DNA of 14,694 nt from an uncultured Clostridia bacterium (GTDB taxonomy: Bacteria; Bacillota; Clostridia; Oscillospirales; Oscillospiraceae): the NCBI GenBank assembly GCA_937907975.1, contig CALEQS010000089.1, forward strand, positions 1 to 14,694, read 5' to 3'. How positions within the stretch are numbered: position 1 is the first letter of the stretch; each line of letters starts with the position of its first letter. The notes below the pieces were generated by a model. That model saw nothing but the letters and a program-made list of their open reading frames with translations. It had not been told where the DNA came from and ran no database searches. This document shows, in pieces, positions 1 through 5,922 of the stretch. The translations under genes were made by a program, and so were the position numbers.

Positions 1-828
1 GTCTGCGCCATCTCCTCCACCTCCGGCACCGCCACCGAGGTCACCGCCTTCTCTATCATCACTGACTACTCCAAGGGCATCAAGTATCCCATCGCCGACT
101 TTGAGATCACCCCTGATGTGGCCATTGTCGATCCCGATCTGGCCGAGACCATGCCCAAGAAGCTGGTCGCCCACACCGGCATGGATGCTATGACCCACGC
201 CATTGAGGCCTATGTGTCCACCGCCAACTGCGATTTCACCGACCCTCTCGCCATCTGGGCCATCAAGATGATCCAGCGCGATCTGGTGGACTCCTACAAT
301 GGCGACATGGCCAAGCGCGGCAGTATGCACAACGCCCAGTGTCTGGCCGGCATGGCGTTCTCCAACGCACTGCTGGGCATCGTCCACTCCATGGCCCACA
401 AGACCGGCGCGGCCTTTGCCGACTACGGCGCCCACATCATCCACGGCGCGGCCAACGCCATGTATCTGCCCAAGGTCATTGCATTCAACGCCAAGGACCC
501 CACCGCCAAGGAGCGCTACGGCCACATTGCCGACTACATGGGGCTGGGCGGAGCCAACGATGACGAGAAGGTCAAGCTGCTCATCGCCTATCTGCGCAAG
601 ATGAACGACGATCTGAACATCCCCCACTGCATTCAGCACTATGGCCCTGACAGCTATCCCACCGAGCAGGGCTTCGTCCCCGAGGATGTGTTCCTCGCCC
701 GCCTGCCTGAGATCGCCAAGAACGCCATTGGCGACGCCTGCACCGGCTCCAACCCCCGCATTCCCACGCAGGAGGAGATGGAGAAGCTGCTCAAGTGCTG
801 CTACTACGATACCGAGGTCGATTTCTAA
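1..828 (+). CDS. Iron-containing alcohol dehydrogenase, 3' part (5' end outside window)
   Basis: The reading frame is open from base 1 to the TAA at 826-828, giving the last 275 residues of a protein that is normally about 380-400 residues. It belongs to the group III (iron-dependent) alcohol dehydrogenases, which interconvert aldehydes or ketones and alcohols with NAD(P)H and are typically used for redox balance in fermentation. The nucleotide-binding region ends with STSGTATEVTAFSII. Family metal ligands are visible: the Asp and His of GMDAMTHAIEAY (codons at 184 and 196), the first His of VHSMAH (385) and the His of HIIHG (442). The spacing between the last two histidines is longer than in FucO or AdhE, as often seen in clostridial stand-alone enzymes. 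No aldehyde-dehydrogenase part is visible, but an AdhE-type fusion cannot be excluded because the N-terminus is missing. Substrate is unknown. It converges on the CMD-cupin gene. Confidence 0.9.
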   Translation, partial: VCAISSTSGTATEVTAFSIITDYSKGIKYPIADFEITPDVAIVDPDLAETMPKKLVAHTGMDAMTHAIEAYVSTANCDFTDPLAIWAIKMIQRDLVDSYNGDMAKRGSMHNAQCLAGMAFSNALLGIVHSMAHKTGAAFADYGAHIIHGAANAMYLPKVIAFNAKDPTAKERYGHIADYMGLGGANDDEKVKLLIAYLRKMNDDLNIPHCIQHYGPDSYPTEQGFVPEDVFLARLPEIAKNAIGDACTGSNPRIPTQEEMEKLLKCCYYDTEVDF

Positions 829-872
829 GGCAAATGTCCTCCCTCTCATTTTTCCATATCTCTCATCCTAAC

Positions 873-911
873 ACCGGAAGGGGCGGCTCCGTATGGAGCG
901 CCCCTTCCGGT
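873..911 (+). terminator. Strong GC-rich hairpin downstream of the alcohol dehydrogenase
   Basis: The arms ACCGGAAGGGGC and GCCCCTTCCGGT, plus an inner GCTCC/GGAGC pairing around a GTAT loop, form a long, nearly perfect stem 45 bases after the stop codon. There is no T-run directly after it, so it may act as a 3' processing or stability structure, with the actual terminator being the next hairpin (976-1003). Confidence 0.6.
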
Positions 912-913
912 GG

Positions 914-970
914 GCTTGTCGAGAAAGTCGACAAGCTCTCTCAGAAATGCAGTCTCTGCTTTTTCGACAA
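914..970. repeat. Intergenic inverted-repeat element with two alternative folds
   Basis: GCTTGTCGA (914-922) is a perfect inverted repeat of TCGACAAGC (928-936). The same left arm extended (916-927) can instead pair over 12 positions, with one G-T, with CTTTTTCGACAA (959-970). Inside lies a small GCAG/CTGC hairpin (949-959). It lies between two stronger hairpins and between convergent genes, and no coding frame is supported. It looks like a dispersed palindromic intergenic unit, but only one copy is visible here. Confidence 0.45.
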
Positions 971-975
971 ACTGA

Positions 976-1007
976 AACGGGCGCTCCGTGAGGGGCGCCC
1001 GTTCTTT
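976..1007. terminator. Hairpin terminator between convergent genes
   Basis: AACGGGCGC (976-984) pairs perfectly with GCGCCCGTT (995-1003) around a 10-base loop. On the plus strand it is followed by a moderately T-rich stretch (TTCTTTGTG), and on the minus strand by TTTCAGTTTG. It lies 9 bases beyond the stop codon of the minus-strand CMD-cupin gene, so it can serve both directions. Confidence 0.65.
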
Positions 1008-1011
1008 GTGC

Positions 1012-1764
1012 TTATTTCAATTTAGAATAGACCTCATCGGTCACAGGCTCCAGCCACTCATTGGAGCAGTCCTCACCGGGCACCTCCACAGCGAGGTGAG
1101 AGAACCAGCTGTCCGGTGCCGCGCCGTGCCAGTGCTTGACCCCGGCGGGAATATTCACCACATCACCGGGATGCAGCTCCTGCGCGGGCTTGCCCTCCTC
1201 CTGATAGTAGCCGCGGCCGGCCACGCAGACCAGGATCTGGCCGCCGCCCTGCTTGGCATGGTGGATATGCCAGTTATTGCGGCAGCCCGGCTCAAAGGTC
1301 ACATTATGAATGCCGACCTGCTCCGTGGACAGGGGAGCCAGATAGCTCTGGCCGATGAAGTACTGAGCAAAGGCGTCATTGGGTGCGCCGATCGGAAACA
1401 CCATGGAATTTTCATGCTCTGTACATGCACTTCCGTCGCTCTCCTCCGCCCAGACCTCCTTGGCCATGCGGAAGGCTGCCCAAGCCTTGGGCCAGCCGGA
1501 ATAAAACGCCGCATGGGTCAGGATCTCCGCGATCTCGGTCTTAGTGATGCCGTTGTTCTTTGCGCTCACCAAGTGATATGTAAACGAGGAATCCGTCAGC
1601 CCCTGCGCCATCAGCGCCACCACCGTCACAAGGCTGCGGTCGCGCAGAGAGAGCTTGTCCTCCCGGCTCCACACCTCGCCAAACAGCACGTCGTCATTGA
1701 GCTGGGCAAATTTCGGCGCAAATTCTCCGAGAGAATCTCTGCCCGCCGTCTGCTTTACTGCCAT
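1012..1764 (-). CDS. Carboxymuconolactone decarboxylase-like / cupin fusion protein
   Basis: This 250-residue cytoplasmic protein has two parts. Residues 1-105 resemble the carboxymuconolactone decarboxylase (CMD/AhpD-like) alpha-helical fold (RDRSLVTVVALMAQG, then EIAEILTHAAFYSGWPKAWAAF). Residues about 140-250 form a cupin, with NWHIHHAKQGGGQ as motif 1 and IPAGVKHWHG as motif 2; H166, H168 and H211 are likely metal ligands. The usual Glu of cupin motif 1 appears to be Gln (Q176). The CMD part lacks the CxxC of peroxidase-type AhpD, so a peroxidase role is unlikely. The start at 1764 is chosen because AAGGAGG (1774-1780 complement) lies 9 bases before it; an ATG at 1773 directly abuts that ribosome binding site and is unlikely to be used. 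The gene is monocistronic, with its own promoter and a LysR-type box upstream. Substrate unknown; an enzyme acting on small carbonyl or aromatic compounds is a guess from the family. Confidence 0.85.
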   Translation of the reverse strand: MAVKQTAGRDSLGEFAPKFAQLNDDVLFGEVWSREDKLSLRDRSLVTVVALMAQGLTDSSFTYHLVSAKNNGITKTEIAEILTHAAFYSGWPKAWAAFRMAKEVWAEESDGSACTEHENSMVFPIGAPNDAFAQYFIGQSYLAPLSTEQVGIHNVTFEPGCRNNWHIHHAKQGGGQILVCVAGRGYYQEEGKPAQELHPGDVVNIPAGVKHWHGAAPDSWFSHLAVEVPGEDCSNEWLEPVTDEVYSKLK

Positions 1765-1804
1765 TGTCTGCATCCTCCTTAAAAACGATTCTGATTACAC
1801 CACT

Positions 1805-1833
1805 ATCTTAGTATCCGCGTTGTAAAATGTCTA
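1805..1833 (-). promoter_or_regulatory. Predicted promoter of the CMD-cupin gene
   Basis: On the minus strand TAGACA (1828-1833; 5 of 6 matches to TTGACA) is followed after exactly 17 bases by TAAGAT (1805-1810; 4 of 6 matches to TATAAT). The implied transcription start is near 1798, leaving a leader of about 34 bases before the ATG at 1764. Confidence 0.5.
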
Positions 1834-1856
1834 ATGCTCATCAACTATAATCAGTT

Positions 1857-1871
1857 ATACGAAAAGTGTAT
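1857..1871 (-). promoter_or_regulatory. LysR-type regulator box ATAC-N7-GTAT
   Basis: ATAC (1857-1860), seven bases, then GTAT (1868-1871) matches the recognition pattern known for LysR-type regulators such as BenM and CatM. Its centre (1864) lies about 66 bases upstream of the predicted transcription start, the typical place for the primary LysR site. A second palindrome, TATAA-TCAG-TTATA (1846-1859), overlaps its promoter-proximal side, and GTAT-N5-ATAC (1868-1880) its distal side. No LysR gene lies in this window. Confidence 0.45.
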
Positions 1872-1897
1872 TTCTTATACCGATCATACTTTCAGAA

Positions 1898-1937
1898 ATA
1901 AAAAAGGTGCCGTCCCTTAGGACAGCACCTTTTTTAT
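1898..1937 (-). terminator. Rho-independent terminator after desulfoferrodoxin
   Basis: GGTGC (1906-1910) pairs with GCACC (1925-1929), and GTCC (1912-1915) with GGAC (1920-1923), around a four-base loop. The stem is flanked by A-runs and T-runs on both sides, so it can work in either direction. It begins 8 bases beyond the desulfoferrodoxin stop codon. Confidence 0.9.
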
Positions 1938-1944
1938 ATTCAGC

Positions 1945-2319
1945 TTACAGAGTGCCCTTCCACAGTCCATGCAGGTTGCAGTAGGCATAGGCTGCCACGA
2001 CCTCATCGCCGTCGGCCAGCGCAAACACCGCCTCTGGCTTCTCGCCGGGATGCAGGGGCTTGCGCTGATTGCCCTGCTTGGTCTCCAGCGCGATCCACTC
2101 GATGTAGTGTACATCCACCATGGGGTGCTCCACGGAGCTGACCTTGACGGTGACCTTGCTGCCCTCCACGGAGATCACGGGGACGTGCTTCTCCACTGCG
2201 GCGTCGGTGGTGTTGGGCACCAGCTCCTCCATCTTCTGACCGCAGCACATGACGGGAACACCCTGGTCCTTGACGTAGGCGATGATATTGCCGCAATGAG
2301 AACAGATATAGAACTTCAT
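1945..2319 (-). CDS. dfx: Desulfoferrodoxin (superoxide reductase, two-iron type)
   Basis: A full-length 124-residue protein of the desulfoferrodoxin family. These cytoplasmic enzymes of anaerobes reduce superoxide to hydrogen peroxide without making oxygen, usually with electrons from rubredoxin. Residues 1-36 are the rubredoxin-like Dx domain, with C6, C9, C25 and C26 (CSHC and CC) for the Fe(Cys)4 centre I. The catalytic neelaredoxin domain carries E43-K44-H45, H65, H71, C114 and H117, a complete set of centre II ligands plus the Glu-Lys pair near the active site. The start is supported by AAGGAG (2328-2333 complement) 8 bases upstream. The gene is monocistronic: a strong promoter lies upstream and a terminator follows. 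A palindrome over the transcription start suggests repression by a PerR/Fur-type sensor. Confidence 0.96.
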   Translation of the reverse strand: MKFYICSHCGNIIAYVKDQGVPVMCCGQKMEELVPNTTDAAVEKHVPVISVEGSKVTVKVSSVEHPMVDVHYIEWIALETKQGNQRKPLHPGEKPEAVFALADGDEVVAAYAYCNLHGLWKGTL

Positions 2320-2342
2320 AATGAATACTCCTTTCGCTTCAA

Positions 2343-2363
2343 TAACGATAATTATTACTGTTA
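2343..2363 (-). promoter_or_regulatory. PerR/Fur-like operator at the desulfoferrodoxin start of transcription
   Basis: A 21-base palindrome centred at 2353 has 8 of 10 paired positions: TAAC (2343-2346) with GTTA (2360-2363), and TAAT with ATTA next to the centre. Its core ATAATTATTA agrees with the PerR box (TTATAATNATTATAA) and the Fur 7-1-7 box (TGATAATNATTATCA). It covers roughly +1 to +20, where bound repressor would block transcription. Confidence 0.5.
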
Positions 2364-2368
2364 ATGTT

Positions 2369-2396
2369 AGTATACCCGATTCTCCAGAAAAGTCAA
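2369..2396 (-). promoter_or_regulatory. Desulfoferrodoxin promoter
   Basis: On the minus strand TTGACT (2391-2396) and TATACT (2369-2374), separated by 16 bases, each match the housekeeping consensus at 5 of 6 positions. The predicted start is near 2362, about 42 bases before the ATG. Confidence 0.75.
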
Positions 2397-2439
2397 TCCT
2401 TTTTTCGTAAATCGTCAGTCAAAAATTTTTTCACACAAG

Positions 2440-2474
2440 AAAGCAGGCAGAGCCGGGCTGTCTCTGCCTGCTTT
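2440..2474 (-). terminator. Terminator of the Na+/Pi cotransporter-DUF4003 operon
   Basis: A perfect 13-bp stem, with AGCAGGCAGAG on one arm and CTCTGCCTGCT on the other, and a 9-base loop lie 18 bases beyond the stop codon of the DUF4003-like gene. The following minus-strand sequence (TTTCTTGTGTG) is only moderately T-rich. Confidence 0.75.
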
Positions 2475-2492
2475 GGATTCTTGATCCTGATA

Positions 2493-3449
2493 TTACAATG
2501 TAAATTCCCCAGGCTGCTCCGCACCGGGCAGGGCATCCGGCGTATGCACCGCCGCCACGGCCAGTATGCCGGCCGTCAGTGCATCCCGCCCGGCCTGCAC
2601 AGGGTGCTCCTCCTGCTGTTCCTGCGCCGCCAGCATTGCACTCCAGAGCAGCCGCTCTTTTCGGCTGATGCCCCAGATGTTCAGCCCGTCGACATGATCC
2701 AGCTCACTGCAGATCTCCGCCGTCCGCTCCGCCAGCTGCTGTACCGGAACGTCCGCCCCGGCCAGCACACCCAGCGCGGTCAGCGAAATGCCCCGGCCCA
2801 GCCGCAGGCCATCGGCCACAAAAGTGCGGTAGAGGTCCAGCGCACGCACGCAGCAGTCTCCGCTGTCCGGCCAGACCGCGAGCACCTGCGCCAGCGCCTG
2901 CACAGAGTTGCGCAGACGGAACACCGGCTTGAGCCGCCGTACACACTCTGCCAGCTGATCGTCCGCATCATCCTCGCCCCGCAGGGCGTAGAGCACACAG
3001 ACTGGAATATCCTGATAAGTCGTGCAGAAGGGCTGCAAATGCTCCATTTCCGTATAAATCTTCTTCGTTTTCGCACTCAGCGCATCATAGTCCGCGCCAT
3101 CCTGCCCCAGCAGGGCCATTAAGCAACCGCCCCAGAGCAGCTGGGCCGAGGGGAAAAACTCCCGTTTCAACGCCCGCAGTCCCCGGCGCAGGCGAAATGC
3201 AAATCGGTCCATGTCGCCGTCCATCAGCAGAAATGCGCAGGTCAATGGGAGCAGATCCGGATCGTGCAGCCCCTCCCGCTCCAGCAGTGTGCGGCTCTCT
3301 GAAGCCGCCCGGTCCAGCCGGTGCGCTTCGATCTTCCGCCCGGCGGCGGTGAGCAGCATGGCCCCCGCCCGGCTCAGCGGCGTACGGCATTCGAAAAAGC
3401 GTGCACTGAGCAATTCATGATTTTCCGCAAACAGCTCTGCCTGTTTCAT
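2493..3449 (-). CDS. DUF4003-like protein of unknown function, coupled to the Na+/Pi cotransporter
   Basis: A soluble, largely alpha-helical protein of 318 residues from the ATG at 3449. It has no signal peptide, membrane segment or catalytic motif I can name. The repeated leucine- and alanine-rich helices (LTCAFLLMDGD, RRGLRALKREFFPSAQLL, GISLTALGVLAGADVPVQ, SRKERLLWSAMLAAQ) resemble DUF4003, a family annotated in Bacillota without a function; this match is from memory of the family pattern. An upstream in-frame GTG (3456-3458) exists, but GAGG (3458-3461 complement) sits 8 bases before the ATG, which fixes the start. That ribosome binding site overlaps the stop codon (3460-3462) of the cotransporter gene, so the two are probably translationally coupled. 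The pair appears to be transcribed from the PhoP-box promoter at 5304-5358, so a role in phosphate physiology is inferred from context only. Confidence 0.75.
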   Translation of the reverse strand: MKQAELFAENHELLSARFFECRTPLSRAGAMLLTAAGRKIEAHRLDRAASESRTLLEREGLHDPDLLPLTCAFLLMDGDMDRFAFRLRRGLRALKREFFPSAQLLWGGCLMALLGQDGADYDALSAKTKKIYTEMEHLQPFCTTYQDIPVCVLYALRGEDDADDQLAECVRRLKPVFRLRNSVQALAQVLAVWPDSGDCCVRALDLYRTFVADGLRLGRGISLTALGVLAGADVPVQQLAERTAEICSELDHVDGLNIWGISRKERLLWSAMLAAQEQQEEHPVQAGRDALTAGILAVAAVHTPDALPGAEQPGEFTL

Positions 3450-3459
3450 ATCCGTCACC

Positions 3460-5208
3460 TCAGTCCATCAGCGCATATTTCCGGGCGTACTCGTCATAAT
3501 GCACACTGTATTCCGGATCCTCCCGGCGCACATCGCTCAGAAACTCGTGCAGGCCGAGACTGGCGTGGGCCATCTCCAGCACACAGCCGGCGATGTTGGA
3601 ACAGTGGTCGCTGACCCGCTCCAGACTGGTCAGCAGATCCGTCCAGACAAAGCCGTCCTCGATGGTGCACTCCCCCCGCTGGAGTCGGAGCACCTGACGG
3701 GAGCGGAGCTGGTTGTGGAGCACGTCGATGACCTGCTCCAGCGGCTCCACTCGCCGGGCGGAGTCCATATCGTCCTTGAGGAAGGCGGCCATCGTCAGGT
3801 CGAGGCACTCATCCACCGCGCCCATCAGCAGCCCGAGCTCCCGCTCCGCCTCACCGGGGAAGGTGATCTTCTTCTCACGGATCTCCTCCGCCGACTCCAG
3901 AATATTGACAGCGTGATCAGAGATGCGCTCAAAGTCGCCGATCACATGGAGCAGCTTGGCCGACTCGGTGCTGTCCTGATCGCTCATGGCGTGGGTGCTC
4001 AGCTTGACCAGATAGGTGCCCAGATCATCCTCATAGCGGTCGGTCTCCTCCTCCTGGGTACGGATGCGCGCGGCGCGCTCCGGTTCAAAATGTTCCACCT
4101 GCTGAATCGCACTTTTGAGGGCATCCACTGCATTGGTCGCCATCTCGCCGGTGACGATGCGGCAGCGCTCGATGGCGATAGAAGGGGTGGCCATCAGCCG
4201 CTGGTCCAGTTCGGTCTTGTGTTCCTCAGTCTTATCGTCCGGAATGACGATACGGGAGAATTTCTCCAGCAGGCCGGTAGCGGGCAGCAGAAGCGCAGTG
4301 CAGAGCACATTGAATACGCTGTGCACGATGGCAATGCCCATCTGATCCGCAGGCAGGGCCACAAAGGCAAACTTGAACACGGCATTCAGGACGCAGAACA
4401 CGGTCAGCCAGATGACGGTGCCAATAATATTAAATGTAAGGTGCACCACAGCCGCCCGGCGGGCGTTCTTATTGGTGCCCACAGAGGAGAGCAGCGCGGT
4501 AACGCAGGTGCCGATATTCTGACCCATGATGATTGGGATCGCACTGCCATAGGTCACCTGGCCCGTAGAGGCCAGCGCCTGCAGAATACCAACAGAGGCA
4601 GAGGAGGACTGGATGATGCCGGTCAGCACCGCACCGGCCAGCACGCCCAGCACCGGATTGGAGAACATGATGAGAATATTGCGGAACTGAGGCACTTCAC
4701 TCAGACCGGACACCGCACCGGACATGGTCTCCATGCCGAACATCAGCGTGGTAAAACCCAGCAGGATCATGCCGGTGTCCTTCTTTTTACCGGACTTGCT
4801 GCCCATATAGAGCAGAATGCCGATGAGCGCCAGAATCGGAGTGAAGGAGCTGGGCTTCAGCAGCCGGACAAACAGGTTGTCGCCCTGAATACCGGTCAGG
4901 CTCAGCAGCCACGCGGTCACTGTGGTACCCACATTGGCACCCATAATGACGTTGATGGCCTGTTTCAGCGTCATCAGTCCGGAGTTGACGAAGCCGACCA
5001 CCATAACGGTCGTGGCCGAGGAGGACTGGATCACCGCTGTGACCCCCAGGCCAGTCAGAAATCCGGCCATTTTTCCGGTGGTCAGGCGGCCCAGCAGCGT
5101 TTTCAGGCCGCTGCCCGCCCGCTTCTCCAGCGACTCGCCCATGACGTTCATGCCGAACAGGAACAAACACAGGCCTCCGATCAGCGTCAGTACATTAAAA
5201 ATGTCCAT
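3460..5208 (-). CDS. Na+/phosphate cotransporter family protein with C-terminal PhoU-like domain
   Basis: A 582-residue inner-membrane protein of the NptA/YjbB-like Na+/Pi cotransporter family, expected to move phosphate with sodium. The membrane part (residues about 1-320) shows the family's internal duplication: QSSSATTVMVVGFVNSG (61-77) with MGANVGTT (89-96), and QSSSASVGILQALASTG (200-216) with MGQNIGTC (228-235). The QSSS motifs form the substrate and sodium site. Residues about 340-560 are a cytoplasmic PhoU-like helical domain with DFERISDHAVNI (425-436) and SLERVSDHCSNI (528-539). The start at 5208 is chosen because AAAGGAG (5218-5224 complement) lies 9 bases upstream; a further upstream in-frame ATG (5244) has no comparable site. 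It is the first gene of a two-gene operon with the DUF4003-like gene, behind a PhoP-box promoter. Import is likely under phosphate starvation, but YjbB of E. coli exports phosphate, so direction is not certain. Confidence 0.92.
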   Translation of the reverse strand: MDIFNVLTLIGGLCLFLFGMNVMGESLEKRAGSGLKTLLGRLTTGKMAGFLTGLGVTAVIQSSSATTVMVVGFVNSGLMTLKQAINVIMGANVGTTVTAWLLSLTGIQGDNLFVRLLKPSSFTPILALIGILLYMGSKSGKKKDTGMILLGFTTLMFGMETMSGAVSGLSEVPQFRNILIMFSNPVLGVLAGAVLTGIIQSSSASVGILQALASTGQVTYGSAIPIIMGQNIGTCVTALLSSVGTNKNARRAAVVHLTFNIIGTVIWLTVFCVLNAVFKFAFVALPADQMGIAIVHSVFNVLCTALLLPATGLLEKFSRIVIPDDKTEEHKTELDQRLMATPSIAIERCRIVTGEMATNAVDALKSAIQQVEHFEPERAARIRTQEEETDRYEDDLGTYLVKLSTHAMSDQDSTESAKLLHVIGDFERISDHAVNILESAEEIREKKITFPGEAERELGLLMGAVDECLDLTMAAFLKDDMDSARRVEPLEQVIDVLHNQLRSRQVLRLQRGECTIEDGFVWTDLLTSLERVSDHCSNIAGCVLEMAHASLGLHEFLSDVRREDPEYSVHYDEYARKYALMD

Positions 5209-5303
5209 TTGTTTCTTCTCCTTTAATAACGGGAAAGCAAACATGGGGTGGATCTTATCTCTTTGTTTTTTCCTTTTTCGATGAATGTTATCTCTATGCT
5301 CAA

Positions 5304-5358
5304 AGAATATAAAATCTATCTTAAATCCAAAACCCGAAAGATGTAAAATCCACGTTAA
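5304..5358 (-). promoter_or_regulatory. PhoP-box promoter of the Na+/Pi cotransporter operon
   Basis: Reading the minus strand, hexamers begin every 11 bases: TTAACG (5353-5358), TTTACA (5342-5347), CGGGTT (5331-5336) and TTTAAG (5320-5325), with a fifth, TTTTAT (5309-5314). A -10 candidate, TATTCT (5304-5309), starts exactly 10 bases after the fourth repeat; TATATT two bases further upstream is an alternative. The same layout occurs before pstS and phoP. It resembles the Bacillus PhoP box (tandem TT(A/C/T)ACA at 11-bp pitch). There is no good -35 hexamer, as expected for an activator-dependent promoter. Confidence 0.7.
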
Positions 5359-5368
5359 ATTTTTATGC

Positions 5369-5397
5369 TTGACGCAAATCCGAAATCGAACTTGAAT
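5369..5397 (+). promoter_or_regulatory. Predicted promoter of the marR-MATE operon
   Basis: TTGACG (5369-5374; 5 of 6 matches) is followed after 17 bases by TTGAAT (5392-5397; 4 of 6 matches to TATAAT). The start would be near 5404, about 48 bases before the MarR ATG. The -10 is weak and the call is tentative. The -35 begins only 10 bases from the first PhoP repeat of the divergent promoter. Confidence 0.4.
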
Positions 5398-5430
5398 GCA
5401 TTTCGAGATCGCAAGTCAGATTTCGGATTT
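5376..5430. promoter_or_regulatory. 12-bp inverted repeat flanking the marR start of transcription (candidate operator)
   Basis: AAATCCGAAATC (5376-5387) is repeated as its exact reverse complement GATTTCGGATTT (5419-5430), with 31 bases between. A weaker palindrome with centre ATGCAT (5396-5401) and arms CTTGAA/TTCGAG lies between them. The left arm sits inside the promoter spacer and the right arm in the leader, a common arrangement for autorepression by MarR-type regulators. Binding by the neighbouring MarR protein is inferred. Confidence 0.5.
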
Positions 5431-5451
5431 TAATTTTCTGAGGTGACCCAT

Positions 5452-5922
5452 ATGGACGAGCTTTACGCCGCACTGGAACGCATGAACCAATTTTACCGGG
5501 AGTCCAACGGCATTTACCACGAGATCGCGGTGGCCCTGAACCTGACAGGCACCATGTTTTATATCTTTTATGCCCTTGCCGAAAACTACCGGCTTCTGGA
5601 TCAGCACCAGCTGTGCGCCGACTGGAACCTGCCCAGGCAGACGGTAAATTCCGCCATAGCAAACCTGATCCAAAAGGGGCTGGTCTATCTGGAGCCCGGC
5701 AAGGGGCGCGGTAAGTATATCCGCCTCACCGACGCCGGGCAAAAGATCATTCAGGAGAAGATCGAGCCTATCCGCCGGGCGGAATTCCGGGCGCTCCAGC
5801 AGATGACGTCGGAGGAGCAGCGGCATCTGGTCGCGCTGACGGGTCGCTACATTGACCTTCTGCACATCGAAACAGCCAAAGAAGTAGAAGAATTCAAACG
5901 AAAAGGAGACTTCAAACCATGA
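5452..5922 (+). CDS. MarR-family transcriptional regulator
   Basis: A 156-residue winged-helix regulator of the MarR type, normally a dimeric repressor released by small ligands or drugs. The DNA-binding part is visible as LCADWNLPRQTVNSAIANLIQKGLVYLEPGKGRGKYIRLTD in segments: the recognition helix around PRQTVNSAIANL, then the basic wing EPGKGRGKYI. Flanking N- and C-terminal helices would form the dimer interface. The start is the ATG at 5452, with GAGG 8 bases upstream; an in-frame GTG at 5443 overlaps that site. The 3' end overlaps the MATE gene by ATGA, so regulator and pump are one operon, as in the MepR-MepA pair of Staphylococcus. It probably represses its own operon through the inverted repeat at 5376-5430. 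Confidence 0.9.
   Translation: MDELYAALERMNQFYRESNGIYHEIAVALNLTGTMFYIFYALAENYRLLDQHQLCADWNLPRQTVNSAIANLIQKGLVYLEPGKGRGKYIRLTDAGQKIIQEKIEPIRRAEFRALQQMTSEEQRHLVALTGRYIDLLHIETAKEVEEFKRKGDFKP

Noticed and set aside
988..1782. 264-codon open frame opposite the CMD-cupin gene
   Set aside because: It covers the same DNA as a protein with clear CMD and cupin motifs, has no ribosome binding site, and begins inside the terminator hairpin.
3499..5226. 575-codon open frame on the plus strand opposite the Na+/Pi cotransporter
   Set aside because: It is His/Gln/Gly-rich with no recognisable domain and mirrors a high-GC gene whose third-position bias keeps the opposite frame open. The minus strand encodes a clear transporter.
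5209..5244. Twelve-codon N-terminal extension of the Na+/Pi cotransporter from the ATG at 5244
   Set aside because: The AAAGGAG site lies between the two starts and is correctly spaced only for the downstream ATG at 5208.
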